Assembly (NCBI GenBank): GCA_902545945.1
Contig: CACCID010000005.1
Coordinates: 16,001-76,772, forward strand
DNA length: 60,772 bases
Direction of reading: 5' to 3'
Source: an uncultured Pelagibacteraceae bacterium
GTDB taxonomy: Bacteria; Pseudomonadota; Alphaproteobacteria; Pelagibacterales; Pelagibacteraceae
This document shows, piece after piece, positions 44,209-53,567 of this stretch (positions are counted from its first letter, which is position 1; each line of letters opens with the position of its first letter). Below the pieces are notes generated by a model. That model saw only the letters and a program-made list of their open reading frames with translations. It was not told the DNA's origin and did no database searches. The translations under genes and the position numbers were made by a program.

Positions 44209-46610
44209 TAGGACCTAATTGTAGCGCCAGTTTTTTTATTAACGGTATCAATTATTTTTTTACTGATTTCATCTAAGTCATTCTCCGATAAAGTTTTATC
44301 GATAGCCTGTATAGTAACATTAATCGCGACTGACTTTTTATCTTTTGGAATATTTTCTCCCTCGTAAATATCAAAAGTAAATACATTTTGAATTAAATTC
44401 TCGTCAACTTCTTTAATAATCTTCTCAAGAGCACCGATTTTAAAAATTTTATCTATCACAAATGCAAAATCTCTTTCTGATTTTTGATAATCTGAAGCTT
44501 GAAAACTTTTTTTACTTTGTCTTAATTTTTTTTTTGGCTCAAGGATATTATTTAAAAAAATTTCAAATCCAAATACATTTTTTTCTTTAAAATCTAATTT
44601 TTTAATTATTGCAGGATGTATTTCTCCGAAATAAGCTAGATGAGGACCTTTTTCTGATTTGAATGTTATAGACCCTGATCGACCTGGATGATAAGTGTGT
44701 GTGGTATTATCGCTTACAAAAAGGTTTTTTTCTTCAATACCAAGCTCAACCAAAGTTTTGAAAGCATCTTTTTTAATGTCAAAAACATCTATTTCTCTTT
44801 CCTTCTCAAGCCAGCTCTTTCTATTAACTTTTCCAGATAGTAAACCTCCAACAACTATTTGCTGTTCACCTGGATTTTTTCCAAAAAATGTTGGCCCAAT
44901 TTCAAATAAAGATAAATCTTCGTAACCTCTATCTTGATTTTTTTTTAGATAAATAGCTAAATTGGAAAAAATTGAACGTCTTAAAACATCAAGATCAGAG
45001 GAAATAGGATTTAATATTGCAATTTCTTTTTCTCCCTTGGAAAATTGCTTATCAATCTTTGAGTCTGTAAATGACCATGTTACTATTTCCATGTAGCCTT
45101 TTGATGCTAAAGATCTTTGAGATAAGTGGAAAAGTTTTTGCTTAAAGTTTAAGGTGTCTTGAATTCTTTTTTTAATTGGTTCAATTAATTTAATATTGTT
45201 AAATCCTTTAATCCGAATTAGTTCCTCAATTAAATCTTCATCCAAGCTCACATCTGGCCTCCAGCTTGGGACTTCTACTTTAATAGTTTTTTGACTTTTT
45301 TTACATTTGAAGCCTAGGGAGGATAAAATTTTATTGATTTTGTCTGCAGTTATCGAAATACCAATTAGTTTTTCAAATTTTTCTATTTGAAAGTTGATAG
45401 TCTTTTTCTTTTGCTTAGTTTTTCCAGTAATTTCGTACTTGCTAGCCTCTCCGCCACAAATTTTTAAAATTAGTTCGGTTGCTAATTCTAGCCCCTCCTT
45501 AATCGAATTAGGATCAATTCCTCTTTCAAATCTATATTTAGCATCAGTATTAATGTTTAGTGCTCTAGCTGTTTTTCTTATGGATGAAGGATTAAAATAA
45601 GCCGCTTCTAAAAGTATATTTTTTGTATCTAATTCGGTAGAAGTGGTTGTTCCACCTATAATCCCACCTAAACCAAGAACGCCAGATTTATCAGAAATGA
45701 CACACATTTCTTTTTTCAATTTGTATTTTTTATTGTCCAACGCCTCAAATGTCTCACCCTCTTTAGCGTTTCTAACAATTATTTCCTTATTAATTTTATC
45801 TGCATCATAAGCATGTAATGGTCTATTTAAATCAAACATTACGTAATTAGTGATATCTACTACTGCAGAGATGGGTTTTAAACCCAGAGCAATTAACTTA
45901 TTTTTAAGCCATTTAGGGCTTTCTTTATTTGTGATATTTTTAATGTAACAGCTACCGAAGATATCGCACCCTTGGTTTTTTTCTTTTGTAATTGAAGTTT
46001 TTATTTGATGTTTAATACTATGTTTAATTTTTCTTTTATTTTCTTTTATTAATTTTCCAACTCCTGCTGCTGAAAGATCTCTTGCAATACCTTTGACGCC
46101 TAAGCAATCAGCGCGGTTTGGGGTTATAGAGATATTAATAGACTTTTGTGTGCTACCTTTAAAATAACTTTTTCCTATATCGCTCTCTTTATTTCTTAGC
46201 TCAACTATCCCTTCACTTTCATTCGATAAATTGAGTTCACTTTCGGAGCAAAGCATCCCTCTGGATTCTACTCCTCTAATTTTTACTACTTTTAATTCAA
46301 AATTAGTTTTAGGTATTACAGCTCCTGGTGGTGCATAGATTGTAATAAGTCCTTCTCTAGCATTAGAAGCTCCACAAACGACTTTTAAAATCTCCTTACC
46401 TCCAATTGTAACATCGCAAACTTTCAATTTATCTGCATTAGGATGTTTTTCAGCTTTTAAAACTTTTGCAATCTTAAACTTACCCATCTCACCCGAGTTT
46501 TCTTTTATTTCTTCAACTTCAAGTCCGATATTTGTAAGTTGATCAATAATTTCGTTTTCCTTAGCTGAAGTTTTAAGATGTTCTTTAAGCCAAGGGATTG
46601 TAATAATCAT
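44208..46610 (-). CDS. pheT: Phenylalanyl-tRNA synthetase beta chain
   Basis: The 800-residue beta subunit of the alpha2-beta2 enzyme. Domains in order: an EMAP-type tRNA-binding domain (about 40-150, [13 protein letters not shown]), the B3/B4 editing domain ([12 protein letters not shown] onward, 215-390), B5 (about 405-475), a catalytic-like core, and the C-terminal anticodon-binding domain (about 705-800, [15 protein letters not shown]). It partners with pheS, which it overlaps by 4 bp. The tRNA that it charges is the unusual tRNA-Phe at 8.2 kb, if that is the only copy. Confidence 0.97.
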   Translation of the reverse strand: MIITIPWLKEHLKTSAKENEIIDQLTNIGLEVEEIKENSGEMGKFKIAKVLKAEKHPNADKLKVCDVTIGGKEILKVVCGASNAREGLITIYAPPGAVIPKTNFELKVVKIRGVESRGMLCSESELNLSNESEGIVELRNKESDIGKSYFKGSTQKSINISITPNRADCLGVKGIARDLSAAGVGKLIKENKRKIKHSIKHQIKTSITKEKNQGCDIFGSCYIKNITNKESPKWLKNKLIALGLKPISAVVDITNYVMFDLNRPLHAYDADKINKEIIVRNAKEGETFEALDNKKYKLKKEMCVISDKSGVLGLGGIIGGTTTSTELDTKNILLEAAYFNPSSIRKTARALNINTDAKYRFERGIDPNSIKEGLELATELILKICGGEASKYEITGKTKQKKKTINFQIEKFEKLIGISITADKINKILSSLGFKCKKSQKTIKVEVPSWRPDVSLDEDLIEELIRIKGFNNIKLIEPIKKRIQDTLNFKQKLFHLSQRSLASKGYMEIVTWSFTDSKIDKQFSKGEKEIAILNPISSDLDVLRRSIFSNLAIYLKKNQDRGYEDLSLFEIGPTFFGKNPGEQQIVVGGLLSGKVNRKSWLEKEREIDVFDIKKDAFKTLVELGIEEKNLFVSDNTTHTYHPGRSGSITFKSEKGPHLAYFGEIHPAIIKKLDFKEKNVFGFEIFLNNILEPKKKLRQSKKSFQASDYQKSERDFAFVIDKIFKIGALEKIIKEVDENLIQNVFTFDIYEGENIPKDKKSVAINVTIQAIDKTLSENDLDEISKKIIDTVNKKTGATIRS

Positions 46611-47674
46611 TTACTTAATCCTCTATAATTTGTTGGAACATCTAAAGGATCAAATCCAAAATGACTTAGCCATCTATAGTCTGCCTCAAAGAAAGCTCTA
46701 AGATCATTGATTCCATATTTTAACATTGCTAAACGATCAATGCCTATTCCAAATGCGTATCCTTGATATTTTTTAGTATTTATTTTTACATTTTTTAAAA
46801 CATTAGGATGAACCATTCCGCATCCTAAAACTTCTAGCCATTTATTTCCTTCCCCAATAACAATTTTACCTTTCTCAATTTTGTATCCAATGTCAACTTC
46901 TGCAGATGGTTCGGTAAAAGGGAAATGACTTGGTCTAAATCTCATTTTTACATTTTTAACTTCAAAAAACTCTTTTATAAAATAATCTAAGCAACCCTTA
47001 AGGTGTCCCATAGTGACACCTTTATCAATGTGCAGACCCTCAAGCTGATGAAACATCGGAGCATGAGTCTGATCACTGTCACATCTGTAAGTTCTTCCAG
47101 GCACAATTATTTTAAATGGTGGCTTACTTGATAACATTGTTCTAATTTGAACTGGTGATGTATGTGTTCTTAGTAATAATTTTTTATTTTCCTCTAAGTA
47201 AAAAGTATCATGCATATCTCTTGCAGGATGATCTTCTGGTGTGTTTAATGCTGTAAAATTGTTATATTCAGACTCTACATCTGGTCCTTCAGCAACTGAA
47301 AAACCTATTTCGGAAAAGATAGAGGATATTTCATCTATAACTTGTGAGACGGGGTGAATTTTACCTTGTCGTTCAGGTCTAATTGGTAAAGTAACATCTA
47401 CTTTTTCATTTTTAAGTTTCTCATTTATTTCACTAGTTTCTATCTCAATATTTTTTTGCTCTAGTTGTTGAGTTAAATCATCTTTAATTTTATTTAAATT
47501 TGAAGCAAACTCTTTTCTTTTATCTGGTTCTAAAGATCCTAGAGATTTGAACTGTTGAGTGATCTGCCCATTTTTTCCAAAAAATTCCGTCTTGATATTT
47601 TGCAGATCATCTTTTGTTTTGACTGTATCAATCTTTGCATTAAATACTGAACTTATTTTATCTAAATCACTCAT
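46607..47674 (-). CDS. pheS: Phenylalanyl-tRNA synthetase alpha chain
   Basis: A 355-residue class II catalytic subunit. The N-terminal coiled coil (1-90) is followed by the class II core with [33 protein letters not shown] (motif 2 region), [12 protein letters not shown] and [13 protein letters not shown] (motif 3). The acceptor-binding Phe pocket residues FTEPSAEVD are intact. It is preceded by rplT at 48 bp and overlapped by pheT (ATGA). Confidence 0.98.
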   Translation of the reverse strand: MSDLDKISSVFNAKIDTVKTKDDLQNIKTEFFGKNGQITQQFKSLGSLEPDKRKEFASNLNKIKDDLTQQLEQKNIEIETSEINEKLKNEKVDVTLPIRPERQGKIHPVSQVIDEISSIFSEIGFSVAEGPDVESEYNNFTALNTPEDHPARDMHDTFYLEENKKLLLRTHTSPVQIRTMLSSKPPFKIIVPGRTYRCDSDQTHAPMFHQLEGLHIDKGVTMGHLKGCLDYFIKEFFEVKNVKMRFRPSHFPFTEPSAEVDIGYKIEKGKIVIGEGNKWLEVLGCGMVHPNVLKNVKINTKKYQGYAFGIGIDRLAMLKYGINDLRAFFEADYRWLSHFGFDPLDVPTNYRGLSK

Positions 47675-47722
47675 TAGGTAATTGATTTTTTATATTAAGT
47701 TGAGATTAAATCAAAGACCCTT

Positions 47723-48079
47723 TTAAGCTATAGTGGATTGAACCTTTTTTACTACTGATTTAAAGACTTCAGGATTATTATAAGCAAGCTCTGCTAGAAC
47801 TTTTCTATCTAACTTAATTTTTGATTTAGCTAAACCATTGATAAATTTTGCGTAGGTTAACCCTTCAGCTCTAACTCCTGCATTAATCCTTTGTATCCAT
47901 AAGGATCTGAATTCTCTTTTTTTAGCCTTTCTATCTCGATAGGCATATTGCATAGCTTTTTCCATTGCTTGACGTGCAATACGAATAGTATTCTTTCTTC
48001 TACCCCTCTGTCCTTTGACTGATTTTAAAACTTTATTATGTTTTGCTCTACTTATTACACCTCGTTTTGTTCTAGCCAT
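47723..48079 (-). CDS. rplT: 50S ribosomal protein L20
   Basis: A 118-residue 23S rRNA-binding protein, [19 protein letters not shown] at the start with [19 protein letters not shown] and [20 protein letters not shown] following. L20 is essential for early 50S assembly, and in several bacteria represses its own operon by binding a leader RNA. I cannot place such a site here with confidence. It follows rpmI by one base. Confidence 0.98.
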   Translation of the reverse strand: MARTKRGVISRAKHNKVLKSVKGQRGRRKNTIRIARQAMEKAMQYAYRDRKAKKREFRSLWIQRINAGVRAEGLTYAKFINGLAKSKIKLDRKVLAELAYNNPEVFKSVVKKVQSTIA

Positions 48080-48080
48080 A

Positions 48081-48287
48081 TTAACCTCTTAAGTTGTATG
48101 GCATGTACGATTTAACAATTTTTGAGTCTTGTTTTGTCATAATTGTTGTGCCTCTTTGTTTTCTGATTTGTGAATTAGTTCTTTTAATCATACCATGTCT
48201 TTTACCGGCTTGAGGCATTTTAATTTTACCAGAAGCAGTAAATCTGAACCTTTTTTTAGCTGAGCTTTTTGTCTTTAGTTTTGGCAT
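48081..48287 (-). CDS. rpmI: 50S ribosomal protein L35
   Basis: A 68-residue basic protein, [20 protein letters not shown] then [19 protein letters not shown]. This matches L35 over its full length. It lies 61 bp after infC, the largest gap inside the thrS-lepA operon, so any translational control site for L35/L20 would be there (48288-48348). Confidence 0.97.
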   Translation of the reverse strand: MPKLKTKSSAKKRFRFTASGKIKMPQAGKRHGMIKRTNSQIRKQRGTTIMTKQDSKIVKSYMPYNLRG

Positions 48288-48348
48288 AAAAATATTTCGG
48301 ACTTATATAGGCAATAATTAATCTTTACAAGATGCTATTATTGTTGAT

Positions 48349-48894
48349 TTACAGAGGTTGAATTATCATTACCATTTGACGGCCTTCGAATTTTGGCTTG
48401 CTTTCAACTTTAGCAACATCTTTTGTTTCTTCAATAATTTTGTCCATTAAGTCTTTACCAAGATCAGTATGTTGCATTTCTCTACCTTTGAATTTAACAG
48501 TAAACTTAACTTTATTTCCTTTTGTAATAAATTTTTTTGCATTTTTAATTTTAAAATTATAATCATGCGTCTCAGTGCCTGGTCTAAGTTTTATTTCTTT
48601 TAAGGATACTGTTTTTTGTTTCTTTTTTGCTTGGTTAGCTTTTTTCTGCAAATCATATTTATATTTACCCATATCCATGATTTTACATACGGGAGGATTT
48701 GCATTAGGTGATATTTCGATTAAATCTAGTCCTTCTTGTTTTGCTAATTCAATAGCTTTGTTTAGTGGCATTGCACCTAAGTTTCCTCCATTGCTTCCAA
48801 TGACCTGGACATCTAAAGCTTTAATCCTCTCATTGGCTTTGGGGCCTTGAGGTTTACTTCTTCTCTGAAAATAATTAGGTTTGAAGTTGGACAC
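48349..48894 (-). CDS. infC: Translation initiation factor IF-3
   Basis: A 181-residue factor that keeps 30S subunits free and checks the initiator codon. It starts at GTG 48894, directly following the thrS stop. Motifs are GNLGAMPLNKAIELAKQEGLD in part, ISPNANPPVCKIMDMGKYKY and KTVSLKEIKLRPGTETHDY, then a C-terminal domain ending GRQMVMIIQPL. Many bacteria use ATT here for autoregulation. This one uses GTG, which may not be controlled the same way. Confidence 0.96.
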   Translation of the reverse strand: MSNFKPNYFQRRSKPQGPKANERIKALDVQVIGSNGGNLGAMPLNKAIELAKQEGLDLIEISPNANPPVCKIMDMGKYKYDLQKKANQAKKKQKTVSLKEIKLRPGTETHDYNFKIKNAKKFITKGNKVKFTVKFKGREMQHTDLGKDLMDKIIEETKDVAKVESKPKFEGRQMVMIIQPL

Positions 48895-50814
48895 TTAATT
48901 TAAAGGCAACTTATTTGAGGCAAGCATATTTTTTATTAAATCTTCTCTTTTCATAGTATCTTGTTTATCAGAGCCTAATTTTCTAACAGTCACTGTATTA
49001 TCTGCAACTTCTTTTTTTCCACAAACAATAATAAACGGTATTTTTGCTAGAGAGTGCTCTCTAACTTTATAATTAATTTTTTCATTTCTTAAATCCATTT
49101 CACATTTTATACCCTCTTTAAATAAATCTTTAAATAACTTTTTTACGTAATCATTGTTCTCTTCTGCTATAGGACACACAACAGCTTGTGCTGGTGATAG
49201 CCAAAAAGGTAACTTACCAGCATAATTTTCAATTAAAATTCCAATAAATCTTTCAAGAGAACCGAAAAGTGCTCGATGCAACATCACAGGTACTTTTTTA
49301 GCACCGTCTTTGGCAACATAAGTTGCGCCTAATCTTTTAGGTAAATTTAAATCTACTTGTAAAGTTCCACATTGCCAATCTCTACCAATTGCATCTCTTA
49401 AGACAAATTCAATTTTAGGACCATAAAAAGCTCCCTCTCCTTTATTGATTGTATATTCAAGTTTAGACTGTTTAATTGCTGCAAGTAATGCTGCTTCAGA
49501 TTTATCCCATACATTGTCATCACCCACTCGTTTTTCTGGTCTATCAGAATATTTTAAAATGACATTTTCAAACCCTAAGTCTTTATAAATTTCTAAAATT
49601 AAATTTGTAACTGATAATGATTCTTCAGTTATTTGATCTTCTGTACAAAATATGTGGGCATCATCTTGAGTAAATGCTCTGACTCTCAATAATCCATGTA
49701 AAGCACCTGATGGTTCATATCTGTGTACCTTACCGAATTCAGAAAGTTTAAGTGGTAAATCTCTGTAGCTTTTAAGTCCTTGATTAAATACTTGAACACA
49801 ACCAGGACAATTCATAGGTTTAACAGCAAAAATTTTTTCATCGGGAGTTTCGGATGTAAACATGTGTTCTCCAAATTTATCCCAGTGACCTGATTTTTCC
49901 CATAAAGTTTTGTCTAAAAGCTCTGGTGTATTAATTTCCTTGTAACCAGCGAGTCTTTGTTTAGCACGCATGTATTCCACTAATCTTTGAAATAGCAACC
50001 AGCCTTTCTCATGCCAAAAAACTGCCCCCGGACTCTCCTCTCTAAAATGAAATAAATCCATCTCCTTTCCAAGTTTCCTATGATCTCTTTTTTCAGCTTC
50101 CTCTAATCGATGTAGATAGTCATCAAGCTCTTTTTTTGAACTCCAACATGTTCCGTAAATCCTTTGAAGCATTTCATTGTCAGAGTCGCCTCGCCAATAA
50201 GCACCAGATACTTTTGTAAGTTTAAAAGCTTTTCCTATTTTACCAGATGAAGCAAGGTGGGGACCTCTACATAAATCGTGCCAAGTATCTCCGTGGTGGT
50301 AAACAGATAGCTCCTCATTTTTAGGTATACTCTCGATGATTTCAGCCTTATATTTTTCTCCAATCTTTTTAAAATGTGATATAGCTTGATCTCTTTTCCA
50401 AACCTCTCTTCTAGTTTTCACGTCCCTATCAATTATCTCAGACATTTTTTTTTCAATATTATTTAAATCTTCACTAGTGAAAGGTTCTTTTCTTGCAAAG
50501 TCGTAATAAAATCCATTTTCTATAACTGGCCCGATTGTTACTTGTGTGCCGGGGTATAACTCTTGAACAGCCATTGCCATTATATGTGCTGCATCGTGTC
50601 TGATCACTTCTAAACCCTCTTTATCTTTAGATGTAATAATTCTTACCTTAGCATCCCTGTCAATTTGATGACTTAAATCTTTTAAGTCACCATCTACTTC
50701 CATTATTAAAGCAGCCTTTTCGAGTGATTTACTAATTTTTTTCGTTAAATCAAAACCATTAATTGATTTTTCAAAGTCTATTTTTTTTCCGTCTAATAAT
50801 TGAATTTGTGGCAT
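48895..50814 (-). CDS. thrS: Threonyl-tRNA synthetase
   Basis: A 639-residue class II synthetase. A TGS domain (1-62) is followed by the editing domain with HDAAHIMAMAVQELYPG (about 74-90) and the catalytic core. Zinc ligands are in MNCPGCVQVF (Cys), DDAHIFCTED (His) and PVMLHRALFGS (His). The anticodon-binding domain runs from about 540. It overlaps the upstream glycosyltransferase by one base (TAATG) and leads the thrS-infC-rpmI-rplT-pheS-pheT-lepA set. Confidence 0.98.
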   Translation of the reverse strand: MPQIQLLDGKKIDFEKSINGFDLTKKISKSLEKAALIMEVDGDLKDLSHQIDRDAKVRIITSKDKEGLEVIRHDAAHIMAMAVQELYPGTQVTIGPVIENGFYYDFARKEPFTSEDLNNIEKKMSEIIDRDVKTRREVWKRDQAISHFKKIGEKYKAEIIESIPKNEELSVYHHGDTWHDLCRGPHLASSGKIGKAFKLTKVSGAYWRGDSDNEMLQRIYGTCWSSKKELDDYLHRLEEAEKRDHRKLGKEMDLFHFREESPGAVFWHEKGWLLFQRLVEYMRAKQRLAGYKEINTPELLDKTLWEKSGHWDKFGEHMFTSETPDEKIFAVKPMNCPGCVQVFNQGLKSYRDLPLKLSEFGKVHRYEPSGALHGLLRVRAFTQDDAHIFCTEDQITEESLSVTNLILEIYKDLGFENVILKYSDRPEKRVGDDNVWDKSEAALLAAIKQSKLEYTINKGEGAFYGPKIEFVLRDAIGRDWQCGTLQVDLNLPKRLGATYVAKDGAKKVPVMLHRALFGSLERFIGILIENYAGKLPFWLSPAQAVVCPIAEENNDYVKKLFKDLFKEGIKCEMDLRNEKINYKVREHSLAKIPFIIVCGKKEVADNTVTVRKLGSDKQDTMKREDLIKNMLASNKLPLN

Positions 50815-51971
50815 TAATTTTTAATTAATCTTCTATACTCTTTTAAATTAGATTGACACATTGTTTCAACATCAAATTTTTTGGTAATATTTTTTCTACC
50901 CTCATTTCCTATAGATTTTAATTCATCTGGTGATAATTGAATAACAGTATTTAAACTTTTGGCAAGTTCTCTGGGATCGTCATGATTATACAAAAAACCA
51001 GTTTTTTTATTGATAATTGTTTCTTTTGAACCGCCAATGTTACTAGCAATAATTGGCTTGCCCATTGATTGAGCTTCCACTGAAACTCTGCCAAATGCCT
51101 CAGGTTCTATCGAAGCCGAAACCACCACATCAGCCAAAGAATAAGCAATAGGCATTTCGTTACAATGTTGAATAAACTTAATTTTTTTATTTAAACTATA
51201 TCTTTGAACAAGGTTACTCAATTTCTTAAAGTAAACTTTTCTACCTTGATCTGACCCAAGTATTATCGCTTGAAAGTTTGTGATGTTATAATCTTCAACT
51301 AATATATTTAATGACTCGATAAATTTTTCTTGTCCTTTCCAATAAGTTAATCTGCCAGGTAAAAGAATTATAAATTTATTTGAGTCTAATCCCCATTCTT
51401 GTTTAAGTTTTTCTTGTTTAAGTGCTGAAATATTCTGAGAATTATAATAATCAATATTAATGCCTCTAAAAATTACTCTAAGTTTTTTTCCCTTACTTAA
51501 ATATTCGCTATAATTTTCATTAATGTGACCAAAAATAAAATTAGATCCTGCGATTGTTAATTTTGCTCTCAGCATTATACTATTATAGAATTTTTTAATT
51601 TTACTTTTAAAATTATAAGTTCCATGAAACGTTGTAACGAAAATTCTCCTTGTCACTAGTGAAGCCAAATAACATGACCAAGCCGGTGCTCTACTTCGTG
51701 CATGTATAATATCTATTTTATAAAATATAATAAAAAAAATTAACACCAGGGTATTTAATATTATTAAAAGAGGATTTTTAGAGTGTACTGGTAACCTAAT
51801 TAACTTAACTTTGTCTTTTTTCACAAACTTAAGAAGTTCTCCTCCAGAAGTTGCTAAAAAAGATCCACAATCATTTTCTGGAAGAAAATGAGCGATATCA
51901 TAACAACCTGTTTCTGCACCGCCATAACCAAGTTTAGGAATGACTTGGAGAACATTTAATTTCGTAGTCAT
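50814..51971 (-). CDS. Family 4 (GT-B) glycosyltransferase
   Basis: A 385-residue transferase with an N-terminal acceptor domain opening VIPKLGYGGAETGCYDIAHF and a C-terminal donor domain: FIILLPGRLTYWKGQEKFIES, then ADVVVSASIEPEAFGRVSVE with the donor-binding glutamates. A hydrophobic segment (about 66-85) suggests membrane contact. It probably acts on lipopolysaccharide core or a related glycan. It is the first gene of the thrS operon, an odd pairing, and is divergent from the alpha/beta hydrolase (36 bp). Confidence 0.9.
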   Translation of the reverse strand: MTTKLNVLQVIPKLGYGGAETGCYDIAHFLPENDCGSFLATSGGELLKFVKKDKVKLIRLPVHSKNPLLIILNTLVLIFFIIFYKIDIIHARSRAPAWSCYLASLVTRRIFVTTFHGTYNFKSKIKKFYNSIMLRAKLTIAGSNFIFGHINENYSEYLSKGKKLRVIFRGINIDYYNSQNISALKQEKLKQEWGLDSNKFIILLPGRLTYWKGQEKFIESLNILVEDYNITNFQAIILGSDQGRKVYFKKLSNLVQRYSLNKKIKFIQHCNEMPIAYSLADVVVSASIEPEAFGRVSVEAQSMGKPIIASNIGGSKETIINKKTGFLYNHDDPRELAKSLNTVIQLSPDELKSIGNEGRKNITKKFDVETMCQSNLKEYRRLIKN

Positions 51972-52007
51972 ATTGTTTGTTATATAATAATACTTAAAAA
52001 TTCTTGT

Positions 52008-52763
52008 ATGAAAAAATTCAAATATTTTAAATTATCAAAGACTAAAAAACTCAGATTTATAGACAATTACTTTAAAAAAAAACTTTATATTGTTTTTTTA
52101 CATGGTTTTATGTCCGATATTGAGGGGAAAAAACCTCAAACACTTCTACACTTTACAAAAAAAAATAAATTAGGTTTTTTAGCATTAGAATATTCTGGTC
52201 ACGGAAAATCATCAGGCGAATTCACTAAAGGAAATATTAGTATTTGGTCAAATGATACTAAGAGAATAATTAAAAAAATTGTAAAAAAAAATAAATTCAT
52301 TTTAATAGGATCAAGTATGGGTGCCTGGATAGCCCTTAATCAATTTAAATATTTTAAATCTCAAATAAGAGGCTTTTTAGGTATTGGTTCGGCTCCAGAA
52401 TTTTTAACAAGACTTATGTGGAATAAATTTCCAAAAAAAACGAAAAGGGAATTGCTGAAAACAGGAAAGATTTTAATCAAGATTGGGGGCTATGAATATC
52501 CAATTACTTTACAGCTTATTAAGGATGGAAGAAAAAATAAAGTTTTACATAGAAAAATAAAATCAAAAATAGATGTAACAATGATTCACGGTCAAAAAGA
52601 TGAAGTTGTTCCGGTTAGTTTCTCAAGATTAGTATTAAAAGTTTTCAGTAAAGCTAAAAAGAAAGTCGTGATAATAAAAAATGGTGATCACAGTTTATCC
52701 AATCAAAGGCCCTTGAGGATAACAATTAAAGAATTACATACCATTATTAAAAATATTATTTAA
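52008..52763 (+). CDS. Alpha/beta hydrolase
   Basis: A 251-residue alpha/beta-hydrolase-fold protein. The oxyanion region is FLHGFMSDIEGKK (30-42), the nucleophile elbow is IGSSMGAW (Ser103 in GxSxG), an acid is likely in MIHGQKDEVVPV, and the base His is in KNGDHSL. There is no signal peptide, so it is cytosolic. Substrate unknown; the pattern LEYSGHGKSSGEF is typical of esterase and peptidase subfamilies alike. It overlaps the convergent epimerase-like gene by 30 bp. Confidence 0.85.
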   Translation: MKKFKYFKLSKTKKLRFIDNYFKKKLYIVFLHGFMSDIEGKKPQTLLHFTKKNKLGFLALEYSGHGKSSGEFTKGNISIWSNDTKRIIKKIVKKNKFILIGSSMGAWIALNQFKYFKSQIRGFLGIGSAPEFLTRLMWNKFPKKTKRELLKTGKILIKIGGYEYPITLQLIKDGRKNKVLHRKIKSKIDVTMIHGQKDEVVPVSFSRLVLKVFSKAKKKVVIIKNGDHSLSNQRPLRITIKELHTIIKNII

Positions 52764-53567
52764 CCCTTCTTCATAGGATGGATATTTTAAATCATATTTA
52801 AAAAAAGTTTTCATTTTTTTATTATCTACTTTTTTTGAGTCTTTATAAAAATTTTGTAACATTTCGCTTTCAAGTTTATCAAGTTTTACTGAATTAGGTT
52901 TCCCTAGTTTAAGTAATTTTGCACCGTAGGCTGCTACTTCAATTTGTGAGGCAGGTTTATCATCACAAATATTATAAATTTCATTATGTTTAAAATTATC
53001 AAGGGACTTAAATAAAATGTTAGCTATGTCCTCAACATGAATTCTTGAAAAGAAGTGATTTTTTTTATCTACAATTTGAACTTTACCAGTTTTTAACCTT
53101 TTCAAAATATTAAACTCATTTGAATATATGCCGGCTAATCTGAAAATTTGAAGCGGAAAATTCTTTTTATTTGATAAACTTTTCCAGTTATTTTCTGCTT
53201 CTAATCTGCTTATCCCGTTAACTGACGTAGGTAGGGTAGCGCTATCTTCGTTAACCCAATCACCTTTGTGATCTCCATACACACTGGTTGCTGATAAATA
53301 TGTAATCCATTTACAATTTATTATTTTTTTTAGATTTGTATCGAGATAATTTACTACAATATCTTTGCCATCAATAGGCGGAATAGAAACTAAAATGTAT
53401 TCTGCCTCATCTATTTTTTTCTTAATAGAGTTATCAAACTTGTCTTCTGTAAATTGGTATGAGTTTATTTTAATATTATTAAACTCTATCTGATGTGTTT
53501 GCTGTCTAGAAGTAACACTTAAATCAAAGTCTTTTTTTTCATCGATTAACTTATTAATGAAACTTTC
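52734..53567 (-). CDS. NAD-epimerase-like SDR protein, 5'-incomplete (no canonical start, no nucleotide-binding N-terminus)
   Basis: The frame is open from 53567 (just after an in-frame TAA) to the stop at 52734, about 277 residues. It reads ESFINKLIDEKKDFDLSVTS, then AEYILVSIPPIDG, WITYLSATSVYGDHKGDWVN and LQIFRLAGIYSNEF, which matches YeeZ-like SDR relatives. There is no ATG, GTG or TTG before GTG 53282, 95 codons in. A start there would remove a clearly conserved part. The usual first 12-18 residues with the GxGxxG nucleotide loop are also missing, because the frame runs back into the end of gltB. Either a rare start (for example ATT at 53558) is used, or the gene is truncated. Confidence 0.65.
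   Translation of the reverse strand, partial: ESFINKLIDEKKDFDLSVTSRQQTHQIEFNNIKINSYQFTEDKFDNSIKKKIDEAEYILVSIPPIDGKDIVVNYLDTNLKKIINCKWITYLSATSVYGDHKGDWVNEDSATLPTSVNGISRLEAENNWKSLSNKKNFPLQIFRLAGIYSNEFNILKRLKTGKVQIVDKKNHFFSRIHVEDIANILFKSLDNFKHNEIYNICDDKPASQIEVAAYGAKLLKLGKPNSVKLDKLESEMLQNFYKDSKKVDNKKMKTFFKYDLKYPSYEEGLNNIFNNGM

Noticed and set aside
48288-48348. Possible L20-type autoregulatory leader before rpmI
   Set aside because: I could not find a convincing helix or pseudoknot in the 61 bp, so no RNA element is reported.
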